Assembly: GCA_930633495.1 (NCBI GenBank)
Contig: CAKNFJ010000001.1
Location: forward strand, 1,981,001-2,045,000
DNA length: 64,000 bases
Direction: 5' to 3'
DNA from: Hyphomicrobiales bacterium
GTDB taxonomy: Bacteria; Pseudomonadota; Alphaproteobacteria; Rhizobiales; Beijerinckiaceae
In this document: positions 15,507 to 25,994 of the stretch, one piece after another
Layout of the letters: every line of letters starts with the position of its first letter
Position numbering within the stretch: the stretch's first letter is position 1
The notes under the pieces: generated by a model
Seen by the model: only the letters and a program-made list of their open reading frames with translations
Database searches by the model: none
Told to the model about the DNA's origin: nothing
Translations under genes and position numbers: made by a program

Positions 15507-16755
15507 GTCGACAGTTTTGCGTGAATCGGGGTTTCTGTCGAGCCATGAGGCGCCGGCGCCGTGGCTCTCCCTGATCGGTCTCGGCGAAGACGGGGCCTCA
15601 GGCCTCTGCCGCGAGGCGCTTGCCGCGCTGAACGAAGCCGAGATCGTCTTCGGCGGCGAGCGACATATCGCGCTGGTCGGCTCCGTGCCGGGGGAGCTTC
15701 GGCCCTGGCCGCAGCCCTTCCGCAACGCCCTGCCGCAGATCCTCAAGGAGCGCGGCCGCAAGGTTTGCGTGCTCGCGACCAGCGACCCGTTCCATTACGG
15801 CATCGGCAACAGCCTGAGCCGCGCGATCCCCGCCGCCGAAATGCGGATCATCCCGCAGCTCTCCTCCTTCTCGATGGCCTGCACGCGCATGCGCTGGCCA
15901 CAGGAGGAATGCGCGCTGGTCTCGCTGCATGGCCGCACGCTCTACCGCATCGTCCCGCATCTCCAGCCCGACGCCCGCATCCTTGCCCTTTCCTGGGACG
16001 AGAGCACGCCGCGCGCCGTGGCCGAGCTGATGACCGCGCGCGGCCTCGGCGCCAGCCGCATCGTCGTGATGGAATCGCTCGGCGGGCCGCAGGAGCGCAT
16101 CCGCGAGACCCGCGCCGATGCCTTCGCGCTCGACGAGATCGTGCCGCTCAACCTGATCGCGGTCGAGGTCGCGGCGACCCGCGACTCGCGCATCCTGCCG
16201 CTCGCCCCCGGTCTCGACGAGGAATGGTTCGCCCATGACGGGCAGATCACCAAGTCGGAGATCCGGGCCATCACCCTCTCGGCCCTGGCCCCGCGCGGCG
16301 GCGAGCTGCTCTGGGATGTCGGCGCCGGCTCGGGCTCGGTCGCGGTCGAATGGTGCCAGCGGCATGTCCGCAACCACGCCGTCGCCTTCGAGGCCAAGCC
16401 GGACCGGGCCGAGCGGATCGTGCGCAACAAGCTCGAACTCGGCGGGCTCTCGGTCGAGGTGGTCGGCGAGGCGCCGGCCGGCTTCGTCGGGCGCGAGGCG
16501 CCGGATGCGGTCTTCATCGGCGGCGGGCTGACGGAAGACGGGCTGTTCGAGGCGGCCTGGACGGCACTGAAGCCGGGTGGACGGCTTGTCGCCAACGTCG
16601 TCACCATCGAGGGCGAGGCGAAGCTCGCCGCGCTTCATTCCGAGCATGGCGGCTCGCTCCGGCGTATCTCGATCGACCGGCTCGCCCCCGTCGGCGGCAA
16701 GCACGGCTGGCGCCCGGCGATGCCGGTGACGCAATGGCGGGTCGAGAAGCCTTGA
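15505..16755 (+). CDS. cobL: Precorrin-6Y C5,15-methyltransferase (decarboxylating) CobL
   Basis: A fused enzyme that methylates C-5 and C-15 and decarboxylates the C-12 acetate of precorrin-6B. The 416 residues comprise a CbiE-like domain (about 20-215, [14 protein letters not shown]) and a CbiT-like domain (about 245-416) with the SAM site [16 protein letters not shown] near 270-285. ATGs at 15493 and 15505 are both possible; the second is taken because it needs less overlap with cobK. The first 18 residues look unlike the family, so the start is uncertain. The stop overlaps the TTG start of cobE. Confidence 0.94.
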   Translation: MSTVLRESGFLSSHEAPAPWLSLIGLGEDGASGLCREALAALNEAEIVFGGERHIALVGSVPGELRPWPQPFRNALPQILKERGRKVCVLATSDPFHYGIGNSLSRAIPAAEMRIIPQLSSFSMACTRMRWPQEECALVSLHGRTLYRIVPHLQPDARILALSWDESTPRAVAELMTARGLGASRIVVMESLGGPQERIRETRADAFALDEIVPLNLIAVEVAATRDSRILPLAPGLDEEWFAHDGQITKSEIRAITLSALAPRGGELLWDVGAGSGSVAVEWCQRHVRNHAVAFEAKPDRAERIVRNKLELGGLSVEVVGEAPAGFVGREAPDAVFIGGGLTEDGLFEAAWTALKPGGRLVANVVTIEGEAKLAALHSEHGGSLRRISIDRLAPVGGKHGWRPAMPVTQWRVEKP

Positions 16756-17144
16756 GCACGGGCCGCCTCGTCGCCGGTATCGGCATTCGCCCCGGCACGG
16801 AGGCCGCCGATATCCTCGCCTGCCTCGACGAGGCATTGGCGATCGCCGGATTGAGCGGTGTTGCGACTCCGCGCTTCGCCACACTGGCGAGCCGTGCCAC
16901 GGAAGCCGGGATGGTGGCCGCCGCCGCCGATCGCGCGGCCGAACTCGTCGCCATCCCCGACGAGGCCCTGAAGGGCTTCGAGGCCGCCTGTGCCACGCGC
17001 TCGACCCGGATCGCTTCGCTCTATGGCGTCGGCTCGGTGGCGGAAGCTGCGGCGCTGGCTGCCGCTGGCCCCGGCGGCGAACTGGTGCAGCCGCGCATTG
17101 CAACCGCGCGCGTCACCTGCGCCCTCGCCAGAAGCCAAGCATGA
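16752..17144 (+). CDS. cobE: CobE / CbiG C-terminal domain protein
   Basis: A 130-residue cobalamin biosynthesis protein similar to the C-terminal domain of CbiG ([15 protein letters not shown] at the start, then [20 protein letters not shown] sequence and a conserved end). Its role in the aerobic pathway is poorly defined; the related CbiG domain opens the delta-lactone of cobalt-precorrin-5A. It starts at TTG 16752, overlapping the cobL stop, and ends in ATGA with cobM. Confidence 0.85.
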   Translation: MSTGRLVAGIGIRPGTEAADILACLDEALAIAGLSGVATPRFATLASRATEAGMVAAAADRAAELVAIPDEALKGFEAACATRSTRIASLYGVGSVAEAAALAAAGPGGELVQPRIATARVTCALARSQA

Positions 17145-17905
17145 CCATCCATTTCATCGGTGCCGGCCCCGGCGCGCCAGACCTCATCACCCTGCGCGGG
17201 CGCGACCTGATCGCGGCCTGCCCCGTCTGCCTCTATGCGGGGTCGCTGATCCCCAAGGCCATGCTCGATTGGTGCCCCCCGGGGGCCCGCATCGTCGACA
17301 CCGCTCCGCTTGATCTCGACGCGATCATCGCGGAGATGGAGGCCACCCATCGCGCCGGACAGGACGTAGCGCGGCTGCATTCGGGCGATCTCTCGATCTG
17401 GAGCGCCTGCGGCGAACAGATGCGCCGATTGGACAGGCTCGGCATTCCCTACACGGTGACGCCGGGCGTGCCGGCCTTCGCCGCCGCAGCAGCAGCGCTC
17501 AAGCGCGAGCTCACCCTGCCGGGCGTGGCGCAATCGCTGGTGCTGACACGCACCTCCGGCCGCGCCTCGGCCATGCCCGCGAAGGAGAACCTCGCGACCT
17601 TCGCCGCTTCCGGCTCGACGCTCGCCATCCATCTGTCGATTCATGTGGTCGAGCAGGTCGTGGCGGAGCTGACGCCCTTCTACGGCGCCGATTGCCCGGT
17701 TGCGGTCGTGTTTCGCGCGACATGGCCGGACGAGACGGTGCTTCGAGGCGCGCTTGCCGATATCGCCGGCAAGGTCCGGGCGAGCGCGCTGGAACGCACC
17801 GCGCTGATCCTGGTCGGGCCGGCGCTGGCAGCCGAGGATTTCGGCGAGAGCGCGCTCTATTCGTTCGACTACGACCGCCGCTTCCGTCCGCGGGGTGGTG
17901 AATGA
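17141..17905 (+). CDS. cobM: Precorrin-4 C11-methyltransferase CobM
   Basis: Methylates precorrin-4 at C-11 to give precorrin-5. The 254-residue protein has [16 protein letters not shown] (about 5-20), [21 protein letters not shown] and [12 protein letters not shown], the signature of CobM/CbiF. It is coupled to cobE before it and cobB after it by 4-base overlaps. Confidence 0.95.
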   Translation: MTIHFIGAGPGAPDLITLRGRDLIAACPVCLYAGSLIPKAMLDWCPPGARIVDTAPLDLDAIIAEMEATHRAGQDVARLHSGDLSIWSACGEQMRRLDRLGIPYTVTPGVPAFAAAAAALKRELTLPGVAQSLVLTRTSGRASAMPAKENLATFAASGSTLAIHLSIHVVEQVVAELTPFYGADCPVAVVFRATWPDETVLRGALADIAGKVRASALERTALILVGPALAAEDFGESALYSFDYDRRFRPRGGE

Positions 17906-19230
17906 CCGCGCGCGGCCTGCTCATCGCCGCACCACGCTCCGGCTCCGGCAAGACCACGATCACGCTCGGATTGCAGCGTGCACTGGCGCGTCGCGGCCTG
18001 ACCGTGCGCGGGCTGAAATGCGGGCCGGACTATATCGATCCGGCCTTCCACGCCGCCGCGACCGGAGCCCCGAGCGCCAATCTCGACAGCTACGCCATGC
18101 CGGACGGCCTGCTCGCCCGGATCGCGAGCGAGGCGACGCGGGCAGCCGACATCGTCATCGCCGAGGGCTCGATGGGGCTGTTCGACGCCGTGCCGGGCGC
18201 GGCAGGGCACACCGGCGCCAGCGCCGACATCGCCGCGCTGACGGGCTGGCCGGTCGTGCTCGTCGTCGACGTCTCCGGGGCGGCGCAATCGGCAGCGGCG
18301 GTCGCGCTCGGCTGCAAGCTCTACGATCCGCGCATCCGGGTCGCCGGCGTGATCCTCAACAAGGTCGCGAGCGCCCGCCACGAACGATTGGTGCGGCAGG
18401 GCATGGAGCGCATCGGCTTAGCCGTGTTGGGAGCCTTGCCGCGCGAGGCGAGCCTGATCCTGCCGGAGCGCCATCTCGGGCTGGTCCAGGCCGGCGAGAC
18501 GGCGGACCTGCATGCGCGGCTGGATGCTCTTGCCGAAGCCGTCTCGACTGCAGTCGATCTCGATGCAGTCATGGCGGCGGCTGACATTACGGCACTCCCG
18601 ACCATCTCCGATGGTGACGCCCCACCCTTGCCCGCGCCCGGACGGCGGATCGCCATCGCCCGCGATGCGGCCTTCTCATTCGTCTACCCCCATGTCGAGG
18701 CGGGCTGGCGCGCGGCGGGGGCCGAGTTGATCCCGTTCTCGCCGCTGCGGGACGAGACTCCGCCCCCGGATTGCGATGCCTGCTGGTTGCCGGGGGGCTA
18801 TCCCGAGCTCCATGCCGGCACGATCGCGGCGGCAAGGCACTTCCTCGATGGCCTGCGCGCCTTCGCCGAGGACCGACCCGTGCATGGCGAATGCGGGGGC
18901 TACATGGTTCTCGGCCGCGGCCTGATCGACGCCGATGGGGTTTCGCATGCCATGGCCGGCCTGCTCTCCGTCGAAACCTCCTTCGCCAAGCGGAAGATGA
19001 ATCTCGGCTATCGCCGCGCCGCGCTGGAGGCGAACGGCCCGCTCGGAGCGGCCGGCACCGTGCTGACCGGGCACGAATTCCACTATGCCAGCATCGTCGC
19101 TCAGGGCGACGATCCGCCCTTCGCCATGGTCACGGACCCGCACGGTTCAGCCCCTGCCCCGGCTGGGAGCCGGCGCGGGCTGGTGACGGGCTCGTTCTTC
19201 CATGCCATCGCCACGGCGGGACCAGCGTGA
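17902..19230 (+). CDS. cobB: Hydrogenobyrinic acid / cobyrinate a,c-diamide synthase CobB
   Basis: Glutamine- and ATP-dependent amidation of the a and c acetate side chains. The 442 residues have a dethiobiotin-synthetase-like N-domain with P-loop [10 protein letters not shown] (10-19) and [13 protein letters not shown], and a class I glutamine amidotransferase-like C-domain with the nucleophile in GECGGYM (about Cys331) and the histidine in GHEFHYA. The stop overlaps the GTG of bluB. Confidence 0.95.
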   Translation: MTARGLLIAAPRSGSGKTTITLGLQRALARRGLTVRGLKCGPDYIDPAFHAAATGAPSANLDSYAMPDGLLARIASEATRAADIVIAEGSMGLFDAVPGAAGHTGASADIAALTGWPVVLVVDVSGAAQSAAAVALGCKLYDPRIRVAGVILNKVASARHERLVRQGMERIGLAVLGALPREASLILPERHLGLVQAGETADLHARLDALAEAVSTAVDLDAVMAAADITALPTISDGDAPPLPAPGRRIAIARDAAFSFVYPHVEAGWRAAGAELIPFSPLRDETPPPDCDACWLPGGYPELHAGTIAAARHFLDGLRAFAEDRPVHGECGGYMVLGRGLIDADGVSHAMAGLLSVETSFAKRKMNLGYRRAALEANGPLGAAGTVLTGHEFHYASIVAQGDDPPFAMVTDPHGSAPAPAGSRRGLVTGSFFHAIATAGPA

Positions 19231-19838
19231 GCCAAGCGCCGGCCTTCGACGAGGCCTTCGCCCGTCAATTCGAGGAGCTGCTGCGCTGGCGGCGCGATGT
19301 GCGACGCTTCCGGCGCGATCCGGTCCCGGCGGTGCTGATCGAGAGCCTTCTTGCCCAGACCCGGCTCTCGCCTTCGGTGGGACATTCGCAGCCCTGGCGC
19401 TGGCTCGCCGTCGAGGAACCAGCCCAGCGCGAAGCGGTGCAGGCCAGCTTCCGGCGCTGCAACGCCGAGGCATTGTCATCCTATGAGGGAGAGCGCGCCG
19501 CGCTCTATGCGCGCCTCAAGCTGGAAGGCCTGCAGGAAGCGCCCGTGCAGTTCGCCGTCTTCTGCGACCAGGGCACCGAGCGCGGCCACGGCCTCGGCCG
19601 GCGAACCATGCCGGAGATGCTCGACTATTCGGTCGTCGCGGCGGTCGTACAGTTCTGGCTGGCCGCCCGCATTCACGGGCTCGGCGTCGGCTGGGTCTCG
19701 ATCCTCGAGCCGGCCGAGACCGCGGCGGCGCTTGCGGCGCCTGCCGACTGGAAGTTGATCGCCTATCTCTGCGTGGGCTGGCCGGAGCAGGAATGCGACG
19801 AACCGGAACTGGTCAGGGCCGGCTGGGAGCAGCGCTAG
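19227..19838 (+). CDS. bluB: 5,6-dimethylbenzimidazole synthase BluB
   Basis: An oxygen-dependent, nitroreductase-fold enzyme that cannibalises reduced FMN to make DMB, the lower ligand of B12. The 203-residue protein contains RRDVRRFRRDPVP, SPSVGHSQPWRW and LGVGWVSIL, the BluB signatures. The start is GTG 19227 overlapping the cobB stop. It closes the cob run and is followed by a long perfect hairpin. Confidence 0.93.
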   Translation: MSQAPAFDEAFARQFEELLRWRRDVRRFRRDPVPAVLIESLLAQTRLSPSVGHSQPWRWLAVEEPAQREAVQASFRRCNAEALSSYEGERAALYARLKLEGLQEAPVQFAVFCDQGTERGHGLGRRTMPEMLDYSVVAAVVQFWLAARIHGLGVGWVSILEPAETAAALAAPADWKLIAYLCVGWPEQECDEPELVRAGWEQR

Positions 19839-19874
19839 AGCAATTCCGCAATTCTCCGAATCGCGGAATTGCTC
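19838..19874 (+). terminator. Long hairpin after bluB
   Basis: GAGCAATTCCGC (19838-19849) and GCGGAATTGCTC (19863-19874) form a perfect 12-bp stem around a 13-base loop, starting on the last base of the bluB stop. No strict U-run follows, so it may be an end-of-transcript stabiliser or a repeat fragment rather than an intrinsic terminator. Confidence 0.5.
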
Positions 19875-19890
19875 CAGTCCCTTGTTTTGT

Positions 19891-19940
19891 CGCATTTTCT
19901 TCACGCGAACCGGTATCCACTTCGCTCGAAAATGCTCTAG
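19891..19940. repeat. 50-bp dispersed repeat, copy 1
   Basis: A 50-base segment with GCATTTTC at one end and GAAAATGC near the other, which can pair. It is repeated at 31891-31940 with two mismatches. In one frame it translates as SSEVDTGSREENA-like sequence, a known source of false N-terminal extensions. Confidence 0.85.
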
Positions 19941-19990
19941 AAAACGCGCTACCCATCATGACGACGGCCTCTCCGTCGAGACAAGCCTTC

Positions 19991-20023
19991 CAAAACGAAA
20001 AGAGCCGGCCATTGGCCGGCTCT
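19991..20023 (-). terminator. Rho-independent terminator of the caspase-like gene
   Basis: On the minus strand a 10-bp stem (AGAGCCGGCC/GGCCGGCTCT, 20001-20023) is followed by TTTCGTTTTG. It lies about 20 bases beyond the stop of the caspase-like gene. Confidence 0.85.
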
Positions 20024-20044
20024 CGTGCTTCTGGGCGCCTGTGC

Positions 20045-21703
20045 TTAGCGGCCGCGCAGGATGCCACCCATGATGGCGCCGCCGACGATCGAGCCGAAGG
20101 CCGCCGCGCCGGACGTATCGGCCGTGTTGGTGTCGTGCGTACGAACCTGACCGCGATAGGCACCCGCCGTGCCGCGCTGCTGCGTGCCCGAGCCCTCATA
20201 GGCCGTGCCGCGCTCGCGGGCGAGATCACGCCGGTACATCTCCTCGCCCTCGTCGACGGTCTTGGTGCGCGCGGCGGAGCGGCTGCCTTGCCCTTCCGGC
20301 TGATCGACGACGGCCTTCCGCGTCTTCTTCGCCGCCGCGGCCTTCTGCTCTTCGGCAAGGAGGCGCCGATAGGCGGGCTCGCTCTGGGCATTCAGCGCCG
20401 TCGCCTGCATCGCCGTCAGGAACCCGGTTTCCGGGATGCCGCGCGACTTCTGCCAGGCCTGGATCGCCTTGCGCTGCGCCGGCCCGAAACTGGCCGCCGG
20501 CTTGCCCGGCTGGAAGCCGCTCAGGCGCAGGCGGGTCTGCAGCTCGCGGAAGTCCTTGGCGGAAAGCTTCATCGCCGCCTCGGTCTGCAGCGTGCCGATA
20601 TCCTGCTTGAGCGCCTCGTCGACGACGGCCGGCGGGGTCGCGACAGCGTTGACCGCAGGCTTTGCCGCCTCCAGGCTCGCCAGGCGATTGCGCGCGAAGC
20701 TGGCGAACTGGCCGGTGGGGAAAGCGTCGAGATAGGCGCGGTAATCGGCGACCGAGTTGCCGCGCTCGGCGACTTCCCAGGTTTTGACGTCGAGCTGAGC
20801 GCGATCGAAGGTCGGCGCGACCGGCAGGGCCGGAACCGGCACCGCGGCATCGATCGCCTTGGTCGCGGCCTGAGCAGGATCGACCGAAGCGAGCTTCAGC
20901 GTCGGGTTGAGCTTGAATTCGCCGATGATCGAGGAGTTCGTCCACGGCTTCTGCTTCTTGCCGGTCGCCTCCCAGACATCGGCGCGCACGCGATCCATCA
21001 CCGTAGTGATCGAAACCTCGGGCGTCTCGATATGCTTGAGCAGCGCGGCGGTGAAGGGGCTGTTGCCGTCCTTGTCGCCGTCGAGCGCGGTGGCGCGCGG
21101 ATCGGTCGCGAAGGCGATCAGGATGCCGGACGCCGTCTGGGTCTCGATCGGCGTCAGGCCGCGCGTGACGGCACGGGATTTCGCGGCGAGCTGAGCGGCG
21201 AAGGGATTGTCGCGGCAGGCGTCGAGGATGACGATGTTGACGCGCTCGTCGCGCTGCATCTGGCGCAGAACCAGCTGCACGTTCACGGCCCGGAAATCGA
21301 GATCCGCTTCGGACCGCAGCGAGGCATCGACCGGGATGAGGTAGTTCTCGTCGCCGACGGCGATGCCGTGACCGGCATAATAGACGAGGCCGGCCTTGGC
21401 GCCGTCGAGCTTCTGCGCGAATTCGCGCACGACGCCCGTCATCTCCGCCATCTTGAGGTCGTAGCCCTCGACGACCTCGAAGCCGAGACGCTTGAGCGCG
21501 GCCGAGACGCCCTTGGCATCGCGCTCCGGATTGGCGAGCGGCGGCACGGCTGTATAGGCGCTGTTGCCGATGACGAGGGCGACGCGGCGTTCGGGCAAGG
21601 CCGCCTGCACGGGCGCGGCCAGGGCTACGACCCAAAGCGCGAACGCAATCGCCGCCGTCGCCCGAACCTGGAACACCGAAACCAGAGATGCGAAGCTCAC
21701 CAC
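20045..21703 (-). CDS. Secreted caspase-family (peptidase C14) protein
   Basis: A 552-residue protein with an N-terminal signal peptide (hydrophobic 16-34, ending AAPVQAA) and a caspase-like domain from about 38 to 265. The catalytic dyad is visible as YYAGHG (His112) and VILDACRDNPF (Cys163). About 395-450 resembles a peptidoglycan-binding or SEL1-adjacent helical module (LSGFQPGKPAASFGPAQRKAI), and the C-terminus is glycine rich (GSIVGGAIMGGI). The start is GTG at 21703 or the next GTG; a GGGGGAG sequence precedes both. It is a single gene with its own terminator. Substrate and role are unknown; bacterial orthocaspases usually cut after Arg or Lys. Confidence 0.88.
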   Translation of the reverse strand: MVSFASLVSVFQVRATAAIAFALWVVALAAPVQAALPERRVALVIGNSAYTAVPPLANPERDAKGVSAALKRLGFEVVEGYDLKMAEMTGVVREFAQKLDGAKAGLVYYAGHGIAVGDENYLIPVDASLRSEADLDFRAVNVQLVLRQMQRDERVNIVILDACRDNPFAAQLAAKSRAVTRGLTPIETQTASGILIAFATDPRATALDGDKDGNSPFTAALLKHIETPEVSITTVMDRVRADVWEATGKKQKPWTNSSIIGEFKLNPTLKLASVDPAQAATKAIDAAVPVPALPVAPTFDRAQLDVKTWEVAERGNSVADYRAYLDAFPTGQFASFARNRLASLEAAKPAVNAVATPPAVVDEALKQDIGTLQTEAAMKLSAKDFRELQTRLRLSGFQPGKPAASFGPAQRKAIQAWQKSRGIPETGFLTAMQATALNAQSEPAYRRLLAEEQKAAAAKKTRKAVVDQPEGQGSRSAARTKTVDEGEEMYRRDLARERGTAYEGSGTQQRGTAGAYRGQVRTHDTNTADTSGAAAFGSIVGGAIMGGILRGR

Positions 21704-22107
21704 AATCTCCCCCGATCCAGCGGCCCATGTCCCATCGTCGCGAATATCCCCGCAAGGGGCATCGCGTCATAAACGACGAGCGACGATAGACGAAGGCCCA
21801 TCGACATTTTACCGCAACACGCTCCGACAGCAAATCGGAATACCGCTTAGTCGCGCCCATTTCGCGCGGGGTTCAAACGGGTTTCCGGAAACTCGCCACC
21901 ATGCCGCATCGCATGCGCTCGCCCGCGCGGACATCCCTCACTTGCAGGATAAGGGAGAGACAATACGACCAAGGGATAAGGCGCGCGCGCCAGGCGCCTC
22001 TTCCGACCCCGGAAGCGTTGACTTATGTTCCCGGCGCGGTGCAGCATGCCATGCAAGGGGAACCGCGCAAACAAGAAAGACAAAGCTGATGAGGGCTGGC
22101 AACGGGC
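21704..22107. other. 404-bp intergenic region
   Basis: It separates the divergent caspase-like gene and the ABC transporter operon and should hold both promoters. The only promoter-like pair I see towards livG is TTGACT at 22018-22023 with a weak CAGCAT 18 bases later. No convincing small gene or RNA was recognised. Confidence 0.4.
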
Positions 22108-22861
22108 ATGCCTGAGGACAATATTCTTTCGACATCAGGTCTAACCAAAGAATTTGCCGGCTTTACAGCTGTGAACGGCGTGGATCTCAATGTCCGCCGC
22201 GGCTCGATTCATGCCTTGATCGGGCCCAACGGCGCCGGCAAGACGACCTGCTTCAACCTGCTGACCAAATTCCTGCCGCCGACGCGCGGCACCATCGTCT
22301 ATAACGGCCGCGACATCACGCGCGAGAAGCCGGCCGAGATCGCACGGCTCGGGCTGGTGCGGTCCTTCCAGATCTCCGCCGTCTTCCCGCAGCTCTCGGT
22401 GCTGACCAATGTCCGCATCGCCCTGCAGCGCAAGCGCGGCGATTCCTTCGATTTCTGGCGCTCGGAGCGCGTGCTGAAGACGCTCGACGACGAAGCCAAG
22501 AGCCTCGTCGACGCGGTCGGTCTCACGCCGTTCCTCGGCCTCACGGCGGGCGAGCTCAGCTATGGCCGCAAGCGCGCGCTCGAAATCGCCACCACGCTGG
22601 CCCTCGATCCCGAGATGCTGCTGCTCGACGAGCCGATGGCCGGCATGGGCCGCGAGGATGTCGAGCGCATCGAGGCGCTGATCCGCAAGGTCTCGAAGAA
22701 CCGCACCATCCTGATGGTCGAGCACAATCTCTCGGTCGTCGCCTCGCTCTCCGACCGCATCACCGTGCTCGCGCGCGGCCAGGTGCTGGCCGAGGGCGAC
22801 TACGCCACCGTCTCGAAGGATCCGCGCGTGGTCGAAGCCTATATCGGCTCGGGAGTCGGCC

Positions 22862-22875
<14 letters not shown>
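22108..22875 (+). CDS. livG: Branched-chain amino acid type ABC transporter ATP-binding protein LivG
   Basis: A 255-residue ATPase of the HAAT family (LivG). Walker A GPNGAGKTT (about 38-46), the signature-region LSYGRKRALEIA, Walker B MLLLDEPMAGM and the switch histidine in VEHN are present. The signature motif is LSYGRKR, as usual for LivG. It opens a five-gene operon livG-livF-livK-livH-livM and overlaps livF by 14 bases. The substrate may be branched-chain amino acids or another small amide or amino acid. Confidence 0.92.
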
Positions 22876-23608
<733 letters not shown>

Positions 23609-23688
23609 CCGGCATCACGCCCGGACACCGGCATCGCGCGGCCAAGAACACGGCGAAACGCCGCCAACCAACAGCAGGGAGAATATCG

Positions 23689-24891
23689 ATGAAGCTCAAG
23701 ACGATTCTCGCGACGACGGCGCTCGCCGCCCTGATGGCGAGCCCGGCGCTCGCCCAGCAGATCTCGATCAAGGCCGGCGTCCTCAACGACCGCTCCGGCC
23801 TCTATGCCGACCTTTCGGGCGAAGGCTCGGTGATCGCCGCGCGCCTGGCGGTCGAGGACTTCAAGGCCGCCGACAAGGGCATCAAGGTCGAGATCGTCTC
23901 GGCCGACCACCAGAACAAGCCGGATGTCGGCTCGACCATCGCCCGGCAATGGTACGATCAGGACGGCGTCGACCTGATCCTCGACGTGCCGACCTCCTCG
24001 GTCGCGCTGGCGGTGAGCCAGATCACCAAGGAGAAGAACAAGATCCACATCAACTCCGGCGCCGGCAGCTCGGACTTGACCGGCAAGGCCTGCAGCCCCA
24101 ACACCGTCCACTGGACCTACGACACCTATGCGCTGGCCCAGGGCACGGGCGGCGCCATGGTGAAGGCCGGCGGCGACAGCTGGTTCTTCCTGACCGCCGA
24201 TTATGCCTTCGGCCATGCGCTGGAGCGCGACGCCAGCGCCACCGTCACCAAGAACGGCGGCAAGGTCGTCGGCGCGGTTCGCACCCCCTTCCCCGGCACC
24301 GACTTCTCCTCCTTCCTGCTGCAGGCGCAGGCTTCCAAGGCGAAGGTCATCGGGCTGGCCAATGCCGGCAGCGACACCACCAACGCGATCAAGCAGGCGG
24401 GCGAGTTCGGCATCGTCGCCGGCGGCCAGAAGCTCGCGGGCCTGCTGGTCTTCATCACAGACGTCCATGCGCTCGGCCTGCAGGCGGCGCAGGGGCTGGT
24501 GCTGACGGAGTCGTTCTACTGGGACAAGGACGACCAGACCCGTGCCTGGTCGGAGCGCTTCGCCAAGCTCAACGGCGGCAAGAAGCCGACCATGGTCCAT
24601 GCCGGCGTCTATTCAGGCATGCTGCACTATCTCAAGGCCGTCGAGGCCGCGAAGAGCAAGGACAGCGCCGTCGTCATGGCCAAGATGAAGGAGACCCCGA
24701 CCGACGATCCGCTCTTCGGCAAGGGCACGATCCGCGTCAACGGCCGCAAGGTCCACGACATGTATCTCTACGAGGTCAAGAAGCCGTCCGAGTCGAAGGG
24801 CCCGTGGGACTACTACAAGCAGATCGCCGTGCTGCCGGGTGACCAGGCCTTCCAGCCGCTGGCCGAGACCGGCTGCTCGCTCGTCAAGTAA
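23689..24891 (+). CDS. Periplasmic substrate-binding protein of the Liv-type transporter
   Basis: A 400-residue binding protein of the peripla_BP_6 (LivK-like) family. It has a Sec signal peptide (MKLKTILATTALAALMASPALAQ) with cleavage after ALA. The mature part begins ISIKAGVLNDRSGLYADLSGEG, typical of the family, and includes IHINSGAGSSDLTGKACSPN. The frame is open from 23605 but the ATG at 23689 is preferred for its signal peptide and the upstream GGGAG. Ligand cannot be assigned; this subgroup is often annotated for amides, urea or aromatic acids. Confidence 0.93.
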   Translation: MKLKTILATTALAALMASPALAQQISIKAGVLNDRSGLYADLSGEGSVIAARLAVEDFKAADKGIKVEIVSADHQNKPDVGSTIARQWYDQDGVDLILDVPTSSVALAVSQITKEKNKIHINSGAGSSDLTGKACSPNTVHWTYDTYALAQGTGGAMVKAGGDSWFFLTADYAFGHALERDASATVTKNGGKVVGAVRTPFPGTDFSSFLLQAQASKAKVIGLANAGSDTTNAIKQAGEFGIVAGGQKLAGLLVFITDVHALGLQAAQGLVLTESFYWDKDDQTRAWSERFAKLNGGKKPTMVHAGVYSGMLHYLKAVEAAKSKDSAVVMAKMKETPTDDPLFGKGTIRVNGRKVHDMYLYEVKKPSESKGPWDYYKQIAVLPGDQAFQPLAETGCSLVK

Positions 24892-24910
24892 GGAACGCGA
24901 AAACCACGAG

Positions 24911-25004
24911 CGTCCTTCTCGGGCGGAGCAAAGCGCCGACCCGAGAATCTCGTGACCAGAGGACGCTGGTTTCCAAGATGGTCAGGCCAAGCCCGACCAT
25001 GACG
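24911..25004. repeat. Palindromic repeat unit (copy between livK and livH)
   Basis: A 94-bp unit beginning CGTC(C/A)T and ending ATGACG, with the hairpins TTCTCGGG/CCCGAGAA (24916-24948) and ATGGTC/GACCAT (24978-25000). It sits inside the transporter operon, between the binding protein and permease genes. Confidence 0.75.
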
Positions 25005-25017
25005 AGCGCGACAACGA

Positions 25018-25039
25018 TCCCGGGCCGCATGGCCCGGGA
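25018..25039. repeat. Extra GC-rich hairpin before livH
   Basis: TCCCGGGCC and GGCCCGGGA form a perfect 9-bp stem around GCAT, directly downstream of the repeat unit. It may set the ratio of binding protein to permease mRNA by stopping 3'-5' decay. Confidence 0.6.
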
Positions 25040-25087
25040 CGCCGGATTTCGCAAAACCTTTCGATTTCGCCATTCGTTGAGCCCATC

Positions 25088-25975
25088 ATGTTCGAACTTC
25101 TCGGAGTCCCGCCCCAGGCGCTGTTCGGCCAGGTTCTTTTGGGCCTGATCAACGGCTCGTTCTACGCGATCCTCAGCCTCGGGCTGGCGGTGATCTTCGG
25201 GCTCCTGAACATCATCAACTTCACCCATGGCGCCCAGTATATGATGGGCGCCTTCGTCGCCTGGATGTGCCTGAACTATCTCGGGCTGAACTACTGGGTG
25301 GCGCTGCTGCTGGCGCCGATCATCGTCGGCGCGACCGGCGTCGCGGTCGAGCGATTACTGCTGAAGCGCATCGCCCATCTCGACCATCTCTACGGCCTGC
25401 TGCTGACCTTCGGCCTGGCGCTGATCATCCAGGGCCTGTTTCGCAACTACTACGGCTCGTCGGGGCTGCCCTACGCCATCCCGCCGCAGCTCTCGGGCGG
25501 CCAGAATCTCGGCTTCATGTTCCTGCCGAACTATCGCGCCTGGGTGATCGTCGCCTCGCTGGTGGTCTGCCTCGGCACCTGGTTCCTGATCGAGAAGACC
25601 AAGCTCGGCGCCTATCTGCGCGCCGCGACCGAAAACCCGACCCTGACCCAGGCCTTCGGCATCAATGTGCCGCTCCTGGTGACGTTGACCTACGGCTTCG
25701 GCGTGGCGCTCGCCGCCTTTGCCGGCGTGCTCGCGGCGCCGATCTACTCGGTCAACCCGAACATGGGTGGCGACCTGATCATCGTCGTCTTCGCCGTCGT
25801 CGTGATCGGCGGGATGGGCTCGATCATGGGTGCCATCGTCACCGGCTTCTCGCTCGGGCTGATTGAGGGCCTGACCAAGGTGTTCTACCCCGAAGCGGCC
25901 GCGACCGTGATCTTCATCATCATGGTGCTGGTGCTGCTGGTGAAGCCCGCCGGCCTGTTCGGCCGCTCGGCCTGA
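25088..25975 (+). CDS. livH: Branched-chain amino acid type ABC transporter permease LivH
   Basis: A 295-residue integral membrane permease with about eight helices. GLINGSFYAILSLGLAVIFG at the start and GMGSIMGAIVTGFSLGLIEG near the C-terminus are LivH landmarks; the latter includes the cytoplasmic loop that contacts the ATPases. It follows livK after about 196 bases of repeat sequence and precedes livM by 19 bases. Confidence 0.93.
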   Translation: MFELLGVPPQALFGQVLLGLINGSFYAILSLGLAVIFGLLNIINFTHGAQYMMGAFVAWMCLNYLGLNYWVALLLAPIIVGATGVAVERLLLKRIAHLDHLYGLLLTFGLALIIQGLFRNYYGSSGLPYAIPPQLSGGQNLGFMFLPNYRAWVIVASLVVCLGTWFLIEKTKLGAYLRAATENPTLTQAFGINVPLLVTLTYGFGVALAAFAGVLAAPIYSVNPNMGGDLIIVVFAVVVIGGMGSIMGAIVTGFSLGLIEGLTKVFYPEAAATVIFIIMVLVLLVKPAGLFGRSA

Positions 25976-25994
25976 CGCAAGCGAGGACAAAGAC

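Noticed and set aside
19793..21772. 659-residue plus-strand frame opposite the caspase-like gene
   Set aside because: It is an antisense shadow of the well-supported caspase-like protein with no recognisable domain.
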